From Clavulina sp. PMI_390 (Eukaryota > Basidiomycota > Agaricomycetes > Cantharellales > Hydnaceae): a stretch of 64,000 bases of DNA. Position numbers and translations under genes: made by a program. This document shows positions 38,153 to 49,955 of the stretch, piece by piece; the first letter of the stretch is position 1; each line of letters starts with the position of its first letter. The notes below the pieces were generated by a model, which saw only the letters and a list, made by a program, of their open reading frames with translations, had not been told where the DNA came from and ran no database searches. The stretch spans positions 1,015,282 to 1,079,281 of the forward strand of contig WIDE01000001.1 in NCBI GenBank assembly GCA_015039315.1. Direction: 5' to 3'.

Positions 38153-39220
38153 GACTGAATGCTTTGAGCGCGTGGTATTCGTGAAAGTCAATGGGCCTGG
38201 GACCCTTCATAAGACATCACTAGAGGGAATGGTAAAGTATGAGTGCGACGATATTTTGGTGCTTGAAACAGAAATTGTTCAAGGCTAGCTTGCGGCAAGA
38301 GAAGTGAAAGTTCTCTCGCAAACCCAAGACTTCTTCTGAGCTTCGAAGTAGCCGTCTGTCAAATACGAAGTTCCGATTGGATGAGCTCTCAATTCCTGAA
38401 AATCAGTCTTAATGACTCAGTTTTGGGATTTTATCTTGTCATCCTGTAGAAGCACATTATGGATCCTGTCTAATAGATTAACTTGCTCATCTTGAGTGGA
38501 GGATAAGAATTAGCTGATATTCCTAGCCTCTTCATCAGTGTATCAGATACCCTTGATGGTCCATCTTTCGAGCGCCAGGAAGTCCAGGTATGATCAGCCC
38601 AGAAGATCCCATGCCGTCTCGCGCCGAAAGGCAGCATGTCTGTCTGTCGATACGGTGCGGAACCTTGACTAATGAGAGGAACGTCAGTTGAGCCTTGTGT
38701 GGAGACTGCAGATGAAGCACGAGAGAGGGGTTCGATGGCAGAGCATTTCTACCCAGCTCGTTTGTGACGAGCTTAAGAGGGCGCCAATATTATCAGGCCC
38801 ATCGTTCGATGCTCCGAACAGTGCATTAGTGATCAACAGAGCACATCCCACGAATCATGTTACGTGTAGCTGCGCACTCACGTATTCAGCCCGCGATGAA
38901 TTGTTGAACCCTTCCGTCATTCGTCGTACATGTATGTCTTGCAGACTCTGGCAGATTACGTGCAGAAATGATCATGCTTCAGTAAGGGGTTTTCTACAAC
39001 GAAGCGACGGTTCCGTTTGTCTCACTACTTGATGTTTGGAGAATGTTAGGGCAACAAGTAAAAGCATTGTGCCGCGGTCTTTTCAAGGCTACTAATTGCT
39101 TGCTCGTGGTAATAGTACATATGTTAGTAAAGTGGCTCCATTAAAAAATGGGGACCTTGGAAAAGGTGCAAATGGTCTGGAGGGTTAAAAATAGAATAGA
39201 GTTGGAGAGAAGCCTAAGTA
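38153..39220. other. Spacer between the two duplicated units
   Basis: About 1.07 kb not shared by the two copies. Short ORFs on both strands (for example 38688-39032 plus) have no recognisable motif. No transposon ends were seen. Confidence 0.5.
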
Positions 39221-39480
39221 TCTTATGAAACCTCCAATCATTATGATGATTACGGCAGGTTCGATGCTCGCAGTGGTGACTCAGAGGTTGGCTCTGAGTC
39301 AGAGCCAACCGAGCCGCTCTTTGGTTTGCCCGGTCAGGGCGATGAGATGAGCCAGCGAGAGTGGTAGCACAAGCTGGCCAAGCCTCTTCCAGAGAGGGAT
39401 CCTCCCGAGCAGGAGTTCCAGAGCGCACCACCTTCGGATCCTTCTGGGCGCCACGGCACAAATGGGGGGCAAGAGGAGTC
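39221..39480 (+). pseudogene. ASK1 3'-end pseudogene fragment
   Basis: Translates as a diverged copy of the Ask1 C-terminus: GRFDARSGDSE, EPLFGLPGQGDEMSQREW, then an in-frame TAG where Ask1 has QRKLAKPLP, then HKLAKPLPERDPPEQEF. No start codon, N-terminal domain or upstream exons accompany it. A short insertion repeating GACTCAGAG/GGCTCTGAGTC lies within it. It is the 5' edge of duplication copy B and is not expected to make a protein. Confidence 0.85.
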
Positions 39481-39904
39481 AGACTATAGCTTTTTAGTCT
39501 ATGGAACCACGCATCTGGACTCATTCTTTCATTGCTACGATCCTAGGCGCAGAGTCTTGGCATTGGCTTCGTGGGTTGTCACATCAAGCAGGTGTGACTA
39601 CTTTGGGAATTTCAATGCTTTATTTGTTCAAGATGTCTTCATGAAAAGAATACACTATCGTAAGAACAACCAAGACATGATGTTTCGATAGCTTGATATT
39701 TATGGCACATCTAGTGCGCTATTTTTGACGTTCACGAACCTTGCACCTTTAATTAGATGCACTTCGTATCCCAACTGTGAAAGCTTGCTGGCGCGGAGAA
39801 ATGGGAGCGAAGGTCGCCGAAACACCAGGTACAGAGGCGATCACTAGATTTACATGGGCCCCCGAGCCCTTGAGATGAGATAGTACAAGGTTGGTGGACA
39901 CAAA

Positions 39905-40296
39905 TCACTTCTTGTAATACGCGCCAACTGGCGTGGTTGTCTCGCCAGCGACATAGGGAAGACCTAAGTGTACCACGTAGGTAGCAGAGAGGGGGGAGTA
40001 TATTCCATCAGTTGTGGCCATTTACGAGGTCCCAGACAAAAGGAAAAGGAAAAAAAAAGGAAAACATACAGTTTGAGTACCAGGGGTTGATTACCACACA
40101 CGCATAGGGCTCCACACATGTCGTAGGACCAGTCCAACCCTCACCACCACCTGATGATTTATGCACTCAGTGATCCACCAGCTTGAAATACCTGCGATCA
40201 CAGGGAAAGCTTACATTGGGCGTATTCAGGCTGTTGAGCACTGACACCAGCTGCACAGATGACTGCAAAGGCTCCGAAGAAAGTGGAGAACTTCAT
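39905..40296 (-). CDS. Small secreted CBM1 (cellulose-binding) protein, copy B
   Basis: Paralogue of the 37440-37822 gene with the same three-exon structure and splice positions. The signal peptide [20 protein letters not shown] is followed by QQPEYAQ, the CBM1 module [18 protein letters not shown] ... NPWYSNC, and a tail [18 protein letters not shown]. All four Cys and the key aromatic residues are kept, although the adjacent ASK1 copy has decayed. That contrast suggests selection for function after duplication. Predicted to be secreted and to bind cellulose; it has no catalytic domain. Confidence 0.82.
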
Positions 40297-40363
40297 ACTT
40301 TCGAGCTGAGGCAAAGAGGTCAATGTCCTAATGAGAAACACTTAGCAAGGGTTCAAAATCATC

Positions 40364-40370
40364 TTTATAG
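40364..40370 (-). promoter_or_regulatory. TATA box candidate for CBM1 gene B
   Basis: CTATAAA-type element at the same distance from the ATG as in copy A. Confidence 0.5.
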
Positions 40371-40652
40371 CTGTCCAGGACGCGTCAAGTTGTCGGAAGT
40401 TCCAAGGATGGATGGGCATGAGAAGCCCGAAGTCCGATCTTGTGAACCGAGCTTGCACCGAGCTAGAGCACAGTTTTTACGTGTCGACGAGCAAAGATGA
40501 AGGCGTAGACGATTCATTCATGGGCCTTCCACATTTTCGTGCCGTTTGTGGGGAAGGGTTCGGCTGCCAAGATGAATGTGATCGAAAACGTGGTACAATT
40601 TGCTTACTGATGAGGATTCATTACATTGATGATTGCTGTATTGTCCTAGATC

Positions 40653-43600
40653 CTAGACACTTTCGGCCGCCGAGCCCTCCTCAGCGGAGTCCTCCTCAAA
40701 CAGGACAAGCTCCGCACCCTCCTGGACCATTTCTCCCTTTACACACCCAGGTGCAACAGCTTTGACGACTAATCCATCCTTCTCTGCGCGCAGCACAGTC
40801 TCAGTCTTCATGCTCTCCAAAATAACTACCGCTTGGCCCTTCTTCACACGTTCGCCGACAGCCACCTTGACATCCACCACCACACTTGGCATCGGGGCCC
40901 GAATTACGCCTGCGCCTTCGCTTGCCTTCCCGAGGACGTCTGACGAAAGTGAGAGTTGCCAGGAGGGAGGGGGCCGCACGAGGGTGGTTCGCGCACCCGA
41001 GCTCGTGTTGGGGAAAATGTGCAAGCGCTCAGCATTAGTACTTGTGGGTGGCAGCCTGGCGTTTGGTGGGGGCTGGCGCACGATAGTGGTCGTGAGGCGT
41101 TGATCGCCGAGGGTGCTGATGAGGCGGCTCCTTGGGCGTTTGGAAGGATCGGTGGAATCGGTGGAGGAGCGATCAAGGGACGCGCGTATGTTTGTGAACT
41201 CGTGCTCAGAAGTGGTCGAGTCCGCCAGCGTAGTGGTCTTGACGACCAAGTCGTACGATAACTCCTCTTCTTGGGTGGCTGCCGAAGCATCCCTCCGCAC
41301 GGTGACGCGTACTGTAGACTTGGACGTTACTGCTGCCGCATCTCCACGGGTCGCTGGAATTGCCTCGTGTTCAAACTCGAAGTCATGCACAGAGACGTCG
41401 CTTCCGAGACGCCCAAACGCTAAAGTGTTCCAAGGCGTGAGAGGCGAGCCAATAGCGGCGGCGTGAGTGGTAGGGAGTGACAGCTTCGCTTCATCCAGAA
41501 TGATGTAGAGCGCGGCTTGTGCGAGGACTTCTGGAGTCGGTGGCGCGAGCGGCGGGAACAGTTCTTGATAGTGTTTCTATTGGTGGATACAAATCAGAAA
41601 CAGAACCACAAAAGTGACCGAGAAACAAAGCAGCTCAAAGCCACTCTGCCAAGACGGCCAAGGGGGAGAGGTCCGAATAGCAAACGGAATCAAGAGCCAA
41701 GTGTAAAAGGCTTACCGGAATGAAACCCGTTTCCACCTCTGCATTGACAAAGTGCTCATTCGCGGCAAGGGTTCGCAAGAATTCGATATTCGTTGACAGG
41801 CCGACGACGCGATACTGCTCGAGGGCCTTGCCGAGCATACGTAAAGCTTCAGTACGATCTCGACCATGGGTGACAACCTTGCTGATCATGGGGTCATAGA
41901 AGACCTCTATATTAGAGCCTTCAGGGAACCCTTCCTCGAGCCGCAAGGATGGTGAGATGGAATCTAAGCTCGGAGCAGATGAGGCGGAAGCGGAGAACGT
42001 CGGCCCTTCAGTTGATGGCTTGGGTGTGTCGAGATACAGCAGTGGGCCAACATCAGGGCTGAAGTTGTTTCGCGGGTTCTCGGCGTATATCCGTGCCTCG
42101 AAGGCATGCCCCACGCGTGGAATAGCTGATTGAGAGGTGATTGGGAGTGGGTTGCCGGATGCGACTTCGAGCTGCCACTGGACAAGGTCTTGACCAGTGA
42201 TCATCTCTGTGATGGGATGCTCGACTTGAAGCCTACAGGGCACGTGAAACGTAAAGGAAGGGAAGTAATGAGCCGTGGTTCAAAAAACGAGAGGTTAGTA
42301 TGTTCTCTTACCGAGTGTTCATCTCCATGAAATAGAATTCCGAGGTGTCATTATCAAAGATAAACTCAACAGTTCCAGCGCCAACGTAGTTGACAGCTTT
42401 GGCGGCTGCCACAGCCTTCTCGCTAAGATCGGTGCGAACAGACTCGTCCAACCCAGGTGCAGGTGCCTGCCAATCCAACAAAGAATTCAGCATTCATCTG
42501 ACAACAGAAGGTAATTTCAAATGGAAGGAACGCTACTCACCTCCTCGATGATCTTTTGGTGCCTCCGCTGCACACTACAATCTCTCTCCCAGAGACTGAC
42601 GACATTGCCCATCTGATCTCCAAACACTTGGACCTCCACATGTCTCGGCCGCACAATATACTTCTCCACTAGCACCCTGTCATCACTGAAGCCCTTCATC
42701 GCTTCTCGCTTGGCACTCTCAAGCGCCTCCAAGAACTCCTCTGAGGAATGCACAATTCGCATGCCCTTACCGCCTCCGCCCAACACAGCTTTGATGAGCA
42801 CGGGATAGCCGATGGAGGATGCTTGTGAGTGGAGGTACGAGGGATCTTGGTTCGAGCCGTGATAGCCTGGGACGCAAGGAACGCCAGCGGCGGTCATGAT
42901 GTCTTTCGATTCACTGGAATGATGGATTGTGCAAGCGTCAGCCGGTCGGCCTCAGCGCAGGAGAGAGAAAGACAGTGGGGTTGACTGATTGCTGTTGTAC
43001 CTTTTGGAACCCATGCTGACGATGGCAGATGTTGGAGGACCAATGAAGACGATGCCTTCTTTCGCGAGTAGCTCTGCAAACTTTGCATTCTCGCTCAAGA
43101 AACCGTACCTAAGAGAAGAGTGCAGCATTCGTTAGCTACGCAATTTTCTTGTCGGAACGATCGCGCATCCGTACCCTGGGTGAATTGCCTACGGCAAGGA
43201 TGAGCATCAGCGAAACATACCAACAGCAACTTGGCGCGAAAATGGATGAACCTGAGCACCACTTTGCTTTGCAACGTGGAGAATTTTGTCCATTCGCAAC
43301 TGTCATCACAATCAAAATTCAGGGAAATGTTGAACAAAACACTCTCAGGACTGTGTCACGAGTGAAAATCACTGACGTAGCTGTCAGCTGACGGCGCAGG
43401 GCCGATGCAGTACGCCTCGTCAGCCTGCGGGAATGCGAGAACGCGAGTTAGTTTGACCAAACGAAGCAGAGAGCGATGGAAGGAGCTGACCATCTTGACG
43501 TGCAGAGCATTCTGGTCGGCTTCACTGTAAACAGCGACGGTCTTGATGCCCAGCTTGCGTGCCGTTCGAATAACGCGACAAGCAATCTCCCCACTGCCCA

Positions 43601-43993
43601 ACAGAGGATTTAGAAAGTCATTACGAACAAGGGTCGCCAATTAGTCCGGCCATCGTCGGTTAACGCACCGATTAGCGATGAGGATCTTGGTAAACAATGG
43701 TTTAGAGTTTGCCTCGGATGTCGAGATGGAGTCTTCGGTTCGGGGACGTTAGGATGTGTCTCTTTAGCCGACTTGTTGAAATGCTTACTAGTAGACGTAG
43801 CGAAAGTTCTCGATTCCGAGCGGCGATGTATCCTTGGCACCGCGCTAGGCACTGGTGCGGCGCGAGGGTCGGCGACAACGGCTCTAACGCGGGCCAGCGA
43901 CGATACCGAGGCCCCCAAAGGCGAGCCAGACAGGTTATGTGCTGGTCGCCTCGGTAGACGAGTGACAGACGTTCTGAGCGAGTTGGACTTCAT
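40653..43993 (-). CDS. MCCA: 3-Methylcrotonyl-CoA carboxylase biotin-containing (alpha) subunit, mitochondrial
   Basis: Leucine-catabolism enzyme that carboxylates its biotin before transfer to 3-methylcrotonyl-CoA. A basic N-terminus ([18 protein letters not shown]) suits mitochondrial import. Domains in order: biotin carboxylase N ([20 protein letters not shown]), ATP-grasp ([52 protein letters not shown]), C-terminal BC domain, an MCC-specific middle part, and a biotinyl domain near the end with [13 protein letters not shown] (acceptor Lys in SMKTE rather than the common AMKM). Acetyl- and propionyl-CoA carboxylases fit less well. Several introns; an ATG at 44029 is an alternative start. 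Confidence 0.88.
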
Positions 43994-44029
43994 CCTCTTC
44001 AACTTGAGAGCCGGAAAGAATACAAGCAA

Positions 44030-44833
44030 GTAAACCGGTCACGTGCACTTTTGGCAGGGTGTGGGGAACAAGGCAACTCTGTGAACCCGTGTTCGTCGTC
44101 GGAACCGCCGCTTACGAGTTGAACAAAGTGGCCACATTGCATGTATCGCTTGTAAACGTGTCGTAACGCTTGCTTACGGCACATGTTTTTTTTTTCGCCA
44201 TTCAGTTGGCTGAGCGACTTGAGCGGGATACTTGGTTTGCTGGCTCCTCTTGTTTTGTGATCGGTCATGGTCCCGATTGGAAGCTTGGCACTCAAGACTT
44301 GCACGACGCTGGATATAACCAACTCATATGAAGCAAGTGATACACGGACATGATCATACGATCTATGCACTGCAATACATATACACTGTCCGGAATTGCT
44401 CAAGGGACCCGAGAAGAGTTTCCGCCCGTCTGTCGCTTGACGGGCTGACGCCTGACGCTTGACGCTTAGCTTTTTATGCTACGCAGCCTCCCCCTCTCGC
44501 CAGCCGGCGCCGGTGCATATGGAGCCAAACTTTACTACTAATACAGGCGCCCAGGCTTCCTCTCCTTCTTTCTCCCTCCCACTCACTCGCTCATCCCAAC
44601 CGATCACCGGTTGCTAGCTCTTCCCGGTCAATAGCTTGCTGCCTTGTGCTGGTGGTTCCGTCGGGGATCGCCTCCAGCTCCGTTCTTTGATCTCTTACTC
44701 TTACCCAACTCGAGCTTTTGTCGCTTTGCACATCGCCTAGTCATAACCTTGCCGCTCTAGACTTTTTGCACTCCATTAATACTTCATCCACAACCCCACT
44801 CTCCAAATCTCCACCTCGTATCTCTTCCCCTCT
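44030..44833. other. Divergent promoter region between MCCA and the DUF6593-like gene
   Basis: About 800 bp with pyrimidine-rich tracts (44540-44830) typical of fungal 5' UTRs before the plus-strand gene. A direct repeat of TGACG-containing units occurs at 44438-44464. Nothing else is recognised. Confidence 0.45.
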
Positions 44834-45953
44834 ATGCCCTCCTCGACAAGCTCCCGATCCCCCGAGCGCGCATTCGGATCATCTCCCAATGCTTCAACAG
44901 CCCCTTCCACTCTCTCTCTTATTCTCTCTGAGGAAGGCTGGAAAAACGTCGACATCTCCTCACAGTCACGAATCCTCTACTCCATCCGCACGGTCAAGAA
45001 GGGCAACTTTGTCTCAACCAAGACCGTGACGAGCATTACCCGGCATCGACGGCAGTCTGAGACATCGACCGCCGATGCCCCTGTCGCCGTGATTGAATGG
45101 AACAAGAAAGGTGGCACTAAGATCACCTACAAGGGGGTTGAAAATGAACTGGATTCGTTACTTCCACGACAAGAATGGCAGTACGTGTACCCCACTCTCG
45201 TTTTTTTCTTCCCTTCCTCGATCGAGCCTTCGAGCATGAAATCTGACCCATTTATTTATCTATTTTCCTCTAGCTCACGAGAGGTACAGACTTTGTCAGG
45301 CACATGGGTTTGGTCTATCCTAGGCGAAGAGCCACCGGAGGTACGTTTCGTTCCATAATCGCTTCATGACCAAAAGCCGCGATGAGATTCCCTTCGCTTC
45401 AGGATAGCGAAGGGATCGTCATGCATTCAGTTTTGGTCTTCCCGTTCATATCAACTGACTCCGACTCTTCAATTGTTTCCATCCATCTCATCCCGTCGTC
45501 CTCCCTTTGCCGATCCGTTCCTTCGCCTACTACCCCTTCACCCACCCCCCTCCTTCTTTCGCAATCGATTTCTATTGTCTAACCTGTGCTCCACTCGACC
45601 TTCTGTGGACCATGTGCCGCCGAATTGCAATTCCAATCTGTCCTTCTTGCAACAACCGTAACAACCTCCACCATCATCACTATCACTGCTGCGTGGCCGC
45701 ACCCATCTCTCCTTGCTCACGCTTGTCATCATTCTGCGCCACCCTTGTCATTTTGGGGACCCCACAGCTGCTCGATAACGCAGGTCGCTGCATCGCATCT
45801 CACCGACGAAACACCCGTCTGTTCAAAAAATCCTTGCCCAACACCCTCGAGATCGTACCGAGTGCGCTCGATCTGCTCGGCCTCGATATGATTATCGTAG
45901 GCTGGGTTGTGATGATGCGAGAAGCGGAGAGTCAGCCGCCGGCGTATGACTGA
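44834..45953 (+). CDS. DUF6593-like fungal protein
   Basis: The first exon (44834, MPSSTSSRSPERAFGSSP) reads LSLILSEEGWKNVDISSQSR, ILYSIRTVKKG, VAVIEWNKKGGTKITYKGVE and LDSLLPRQEWQ; the second adds SREVQTLSGTWVWSILGEEPPE. The last exon has LLDNAGRCIASHRRN, LEIVPSALDLLGLDMIIVGW and ends MMREAESQPPAYD. This order (start strand, W-containing middle, final hydrophobic LD...IIV...MMRE helix) is that of DUF6593, a beta-rich domain expanded in Agaricomycetes and of unknown function. Introns fall near 45182-45273 and 45340-45760; the second is unusually long and could hide another exon. Confidence 0.62.
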
Positions 45954-46876
45954 AGCCGCGGAAGCAAGCATGAATAATTGATTCATTCATTATACCCCCT
46001 TTTTCATGTCCGATGATTAGCTTTTGCGCTAGATTATGTGCAATGTACACGCATAACGCACTGCCCCCTCCTCCAACTCCATGATGTACAACCCGTCTCT
46101 TCCTTTCTTTTCTTTGTCGCTCTTTTCGTTCCCAACCCATGCCCCATGCGCTTCTACTGCTTCTCATTGGTCTTTAGGACATTTTGGCACTCCAAGGAGT
46201 CCTCCACTCATCTATTAATATTGCTATATCTATAGTTACTAATGCGTAATATCGAGTTTTGCATGGGTGATCATTTAGGTCTGCACGAAATATCAAGGCA
46301 TCTCATCACTTCTGTGAAATGATAGGAGAATTTAGTCGGGTTGTGACAAGGTTTTCACGAGATACACCCGGCGGAGAGAGCTGGCGCTTGCCGCTGCTAC
46401 CGGCATTGCTAGGGTTCACCTCGTGCCAGCGCTAGTGCCAACCATCCTTCGTCACCGCGAGGCTCTTCCAGATTAATCTTTGCAACATTCTTGTTTATAT
46501 CTCCGAGAAACCGTCGAAACCTGTGCAGTCATAGCATCAAGCGCGCTACATTGTCTCGTGATGTGGTGAATCGCATATTGCCATCTCAGTTCGACTCAAC
46601 GGCCTGATATCTATTCAGCCAGTAAGTCTTGGTCTAGTTATATACCATTGTATCCATACCGATATTAAGAGAATCAGTTTGCTATGTGTGCTTTGGTCAG
46701 GACGTTTGGCGAAGTGAATGTCGAGAACACCAAATTTGGAATGAATATCTGCACTGCAATGGCAATGAAATACTGCGATCTGCTCTTGGCGTCTCTTTAT
46801 TACCACCAACTTGAGACTAACGAGCCCCGGGGTAGCGCTCATATCGCCACAGCAGGTTAGAATTGTGCCGTCCAAG
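45954..46876. other. Upstream region of pseudokinase copy 1
   Basis: About 920 bp. Near 46410-46450 it matches the upstream region of copy 3 (about 52390-52430), so the tandem unit includes promoter sequence. A degenerate form of the 12-bp palindrome lies at 46538-46549. Nothing else is recognised. Confidence 0.6.
46538..46549. promoter_or_regulatory. Degenerate palindromic element upstream of pseudokinase copy 1
   Basis: CAAGCGCGCTAC, matching 10 of the 12 bases of the perfect palindrome found upstream of copies 2 and 3, about 330 bp before the start. Confidence 0.4.
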
Positions 46877-49397
46877 ATGTCTGCATTGATGTATGTATTG
46901 TTCTTCGCCGTCGGACTGCCTCGCAGCACAGGGTGGTCTGCTTGTGACCATCCGAGCTAAACAATTGAACCTATCTCTATACATACTCTATAATGCAAGT
47001 CATGGCCAGTATAACGCGGAATCAGCAAGGAATGCCGCCATCGCCACTGTCGGCGGGATGGCTGAGACCGTCAAGGAGATTGAGAATTCCGTCAAGGTAA
47101 GCGCGGCGGTGGTTTTTGAGCTGGTCAGACGCTCACCTGTGGCTGCTTTGAATAGAAACTTGGCTCCAACCGACGTTCATTGGAGACACTTGTATCCCTC
47201 TGCAGGACACAGCAGTACGGCCTTTATGCAATTGTGGAAGAAACGCGTTCTTGGGACACGCCGGCAAAAGCAAAAGTGTCAGTTTTTCCCATATTTTCCT
47301 GTTCATCTTCGATCCACTGATATAAGGGCTGGGCGCACCAAAGATTGGAGGATTACATCACATCATTTGACCTGTATGCGTACAAAGATCACACGTGTGG
47401 CAGGTTACTGACGATTTTCTTCGGTAGTTGGCTCGATAACCTTTCGAGTGACCTTCTCCCTCTAACAAACCAAGGTTTTTGGTCTCGTATTTCTAACCGG
47501 AACGACATTCCAAAGGTCATCCAAAACGCGATGCCTATGCTAGGCCACCGCCAGGAGGTGTTACTTGTGAGCACTCCGCAGTTGATTCTCTTTGTAGCCC
47601 ACTCAAAAACAAATTATAACAGCAAATGATGGTGGGGGCAATATCGAGTCAACAGCAATCGACGACCGAAAGATTGTCGAGGCAACATCAAGCGATATTC
47701 GAAGAGATGACAAAACAACATCAGATAACAATACAAGAGATCCGCCACCTGATGGATAACCGTGAATCCTCAAACAGAACGATTAGAGACGTCTTGCCAG
47801 AGGAGGATGCCGCTGAAGCTAGGAACATGCAAAGGATCCGTGGAACGATTGAGCAATTAACTGCTCAAGATGTCTCTTTCTCCCCCGGCAACGCAGACCA
47901 CGACATGTTGCACTCAAACGTGATGGCTAATACTGCCGGTGTTTTAAGGAGTCTTCAAGTACGTGCCCCAATATCCTCCGGCCGAATGTCTCAACTGAGG
48001 ATTTGTCATAGAACCCATCAGCTGGGGAATCGCCTGAAATGCGTGAAGCTCGAGAGGGACTGATGAAAGCCATACAACAACGAGGATCAAAACCTATATT
48101 CACCATCGATTCATCTGAGCTTACCGCGCCTGTTGAGCATTGCTGGGGCAGTCATGCCGTTATCCTCCGTGGCATTCGCAATGGCGAATACGTCGCTATC
48201 AAGGTGAGTGTGTGATAATGCTCTGGTCGGAGAAGACAACTCAAAGCGCGGTCGCCGCCAGCAACTTCAATTTGAGAAAACTAAGAGCTTTGAGAAGTAA
48301 GATTGAATTTTCCCCACGCCTACTCATTTGTATTGAGGTGTAACGTTTAGGGTGATTGAAGTGCGTATCAGCCATAGCTTCTCACGATAACGCTAGGCAA
48401 ACTCATCTCCATTTGAACACATTGACCAGCGTATTCGGCACGAGACCGAAATCTGGCATGACCTCCGCCACAAGAATGTGGTGCCTTTCATTGGCCTCAG
48501 CATGCCAAATGACAATGTCCCAGTGCGTAAGTAGTCTGCCATCAGCCACAGCTTCAGTGGGATGCCAAGGGGTAACCCGTGAATTTGTCAGTTGTTAGCT
48601 CCTGGATGCCGAAAGGGAATGCAACAGCATGTGTCATCAAAGAGTTTAACGATTATCAAAGAGGTTTATGCCAACGTCCCGATGTGATCAAAATCGTACG
48701 GGAAGCTCAGACTCAACGGGTAAACCTGCTAGCTGATACTCGGTAATAGTTCCTTGACATAGCTGACGGCATGATATACCTCCACTCTCGGGGTGTGATA
48801 CATGGGGGACTCAAAGGTGTATGTACCTTGACTATCCCGCGAAATTCCTCCGCCATAACCAAACAGGCCCCATCTAGAGCAATGTCTTGATTGACGAGGA
48901 TGGCACCGCCCGGATTTCCGATTTCGCTCTATCAGCTATCAAAGACAACTTCCCAAGTGGCAGCCGACCTTCAGAAACAAACTGGACTGCACCTGAAGTG
49001 TTGGATGGAGTCCAGTTTGAGAAAGAGTCTGATATGTACTCCTTTGCGTGCACGATGTATGAGGTGTGACTCACAACCTTCGATCTTGCCGAATAAATGA
49101 CTGATCTCTTCCTCTCAGATCATCAGTGGAAAAATACCATTTGAGGGACATAAAGGCGTGTTCACGCTTCAGGGCTTGATCAGACGGGGCGAGCGCCCAA
49201 CTTTCCCAGCTCAGAACGACCAAGCGGCTGAATCCGGGCTCATTGATGCACAGTCTAGACTCTGGCTACTGTTCCGGAGATCATGGAACACAGAGCCTGG
49301 TGAGCGGCCCACCGCCTCGGAGATGAAAACAGAGCTGCAAGCCATTTGGGGCGAGTGGGAGGCCATCCTAGCACAACGGCGTTCCGTTCAAACGTAG
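46877..49397 (+). CDS. Predicted pseudokinase with helical N-terminal region, array copy 1
   Basis: Multi-exon gene, start [20 protein letters not shown] joined over a 118-nt intron. Helical segments follow ([53 protein letters not shown]), then a coiled-coil-like stretch ([20 protein letters not shown]). The kinase fold begins near 48120: VILRG, VAIK at 48192-48203, [12 protein letters not shown] (alphaC), [56 protein letters not shown] and a C-lobe ending in [12 protein letters not shown] helices. HRD is HGG and DFG is DFA, so catalysis is doubtful. Splicing keeps frame to the stop at 49397. The N-terminal family is not recognised. Confidence 0.75.
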
Positions 49398-49955
49398 GAA
49401 CTCTGGTAAATACTCCGCGAATGTTACCATTTACATACAAAGTATTGTGTTATACCAATCTCATGTCAAGCTGCTTTTTCCGCCAAGTGAGACCAAGGGT
49501 CGGCGACCGCCTGGGGTTGACAAACGTTTCGCGCAATCAATCCTAAGGTTCGAGTGGCGTTTCCGCCAATGCTAATTCACTCCTGATTACAAATAGCTAC
49601 CAAACTGCCTTGTTTTGCGTCCCCATTGTTGGGCTCCAAAACATCAAGGAGCAATTGAAATTCCTCCAGCCTCTGAGTCAAGCGCGCTTGTTGGATAGCT
49701 CTGTACTTGACTTCTCACTCGAACGCCACACGGTGTGTGGCGTTTTATTAGATCCCGCGCTCGGGTTAAACTATTTTTTGCCACACCGAAGAGAAGAAAA
49801 GCATATCGTCCTTTGTCCTTCGAATGTCAAGTAAATTCAGAAATCGATAAATAGGGCATCGCAAGTCTCACCAAATATCTCCATTCCCCCTCTAAGATTT
49901 CCAAATATCATTTAACCAACTTCGTAGCTAATTTACGTTCAGCCAACAGCGAGAA
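49398..49955. other. Intergenic region upstream of pseudokinase copy 2
   Basis: About 560 bp holding the palindromic element and sequence similar to the upstream region of copy 3. No separate gene is supported. Confidence 0.6.
49679..49690. promoter_or_regulatory. Perfect 12-bp palindrome CAAGCGCGCTTG upstream of copy 2
   Basis: Self-complementary element 266 bp before the ATG; an identical copy lies upstream of copy 3, and GAGT precedes and T follows both. A binding site for a dimeric regulator is possible, but shared ancestry alone could also explain it. Confidence 0.5.

Larger units (their letters stand above)
39221..40649. repeat. Segmental duplication, copy B
   Basis: Matches 36752-38152 in the same orientation. 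It contains the ASK1 fragment, CBM1 gene B and its promoter. The homology ends at 40649, three bases before the stop codon of the methylcrotonyl-CoA carboxylase gene, so that gene's 3' UTR lies inside the duplicated unit. Confidence 0.85.

Noticed and set aside
38153..39220. Possible transposon between the duplicated CBM1 units
   Set aside because: No terminal repeats, target-site duplications or transposase motifs were seen.
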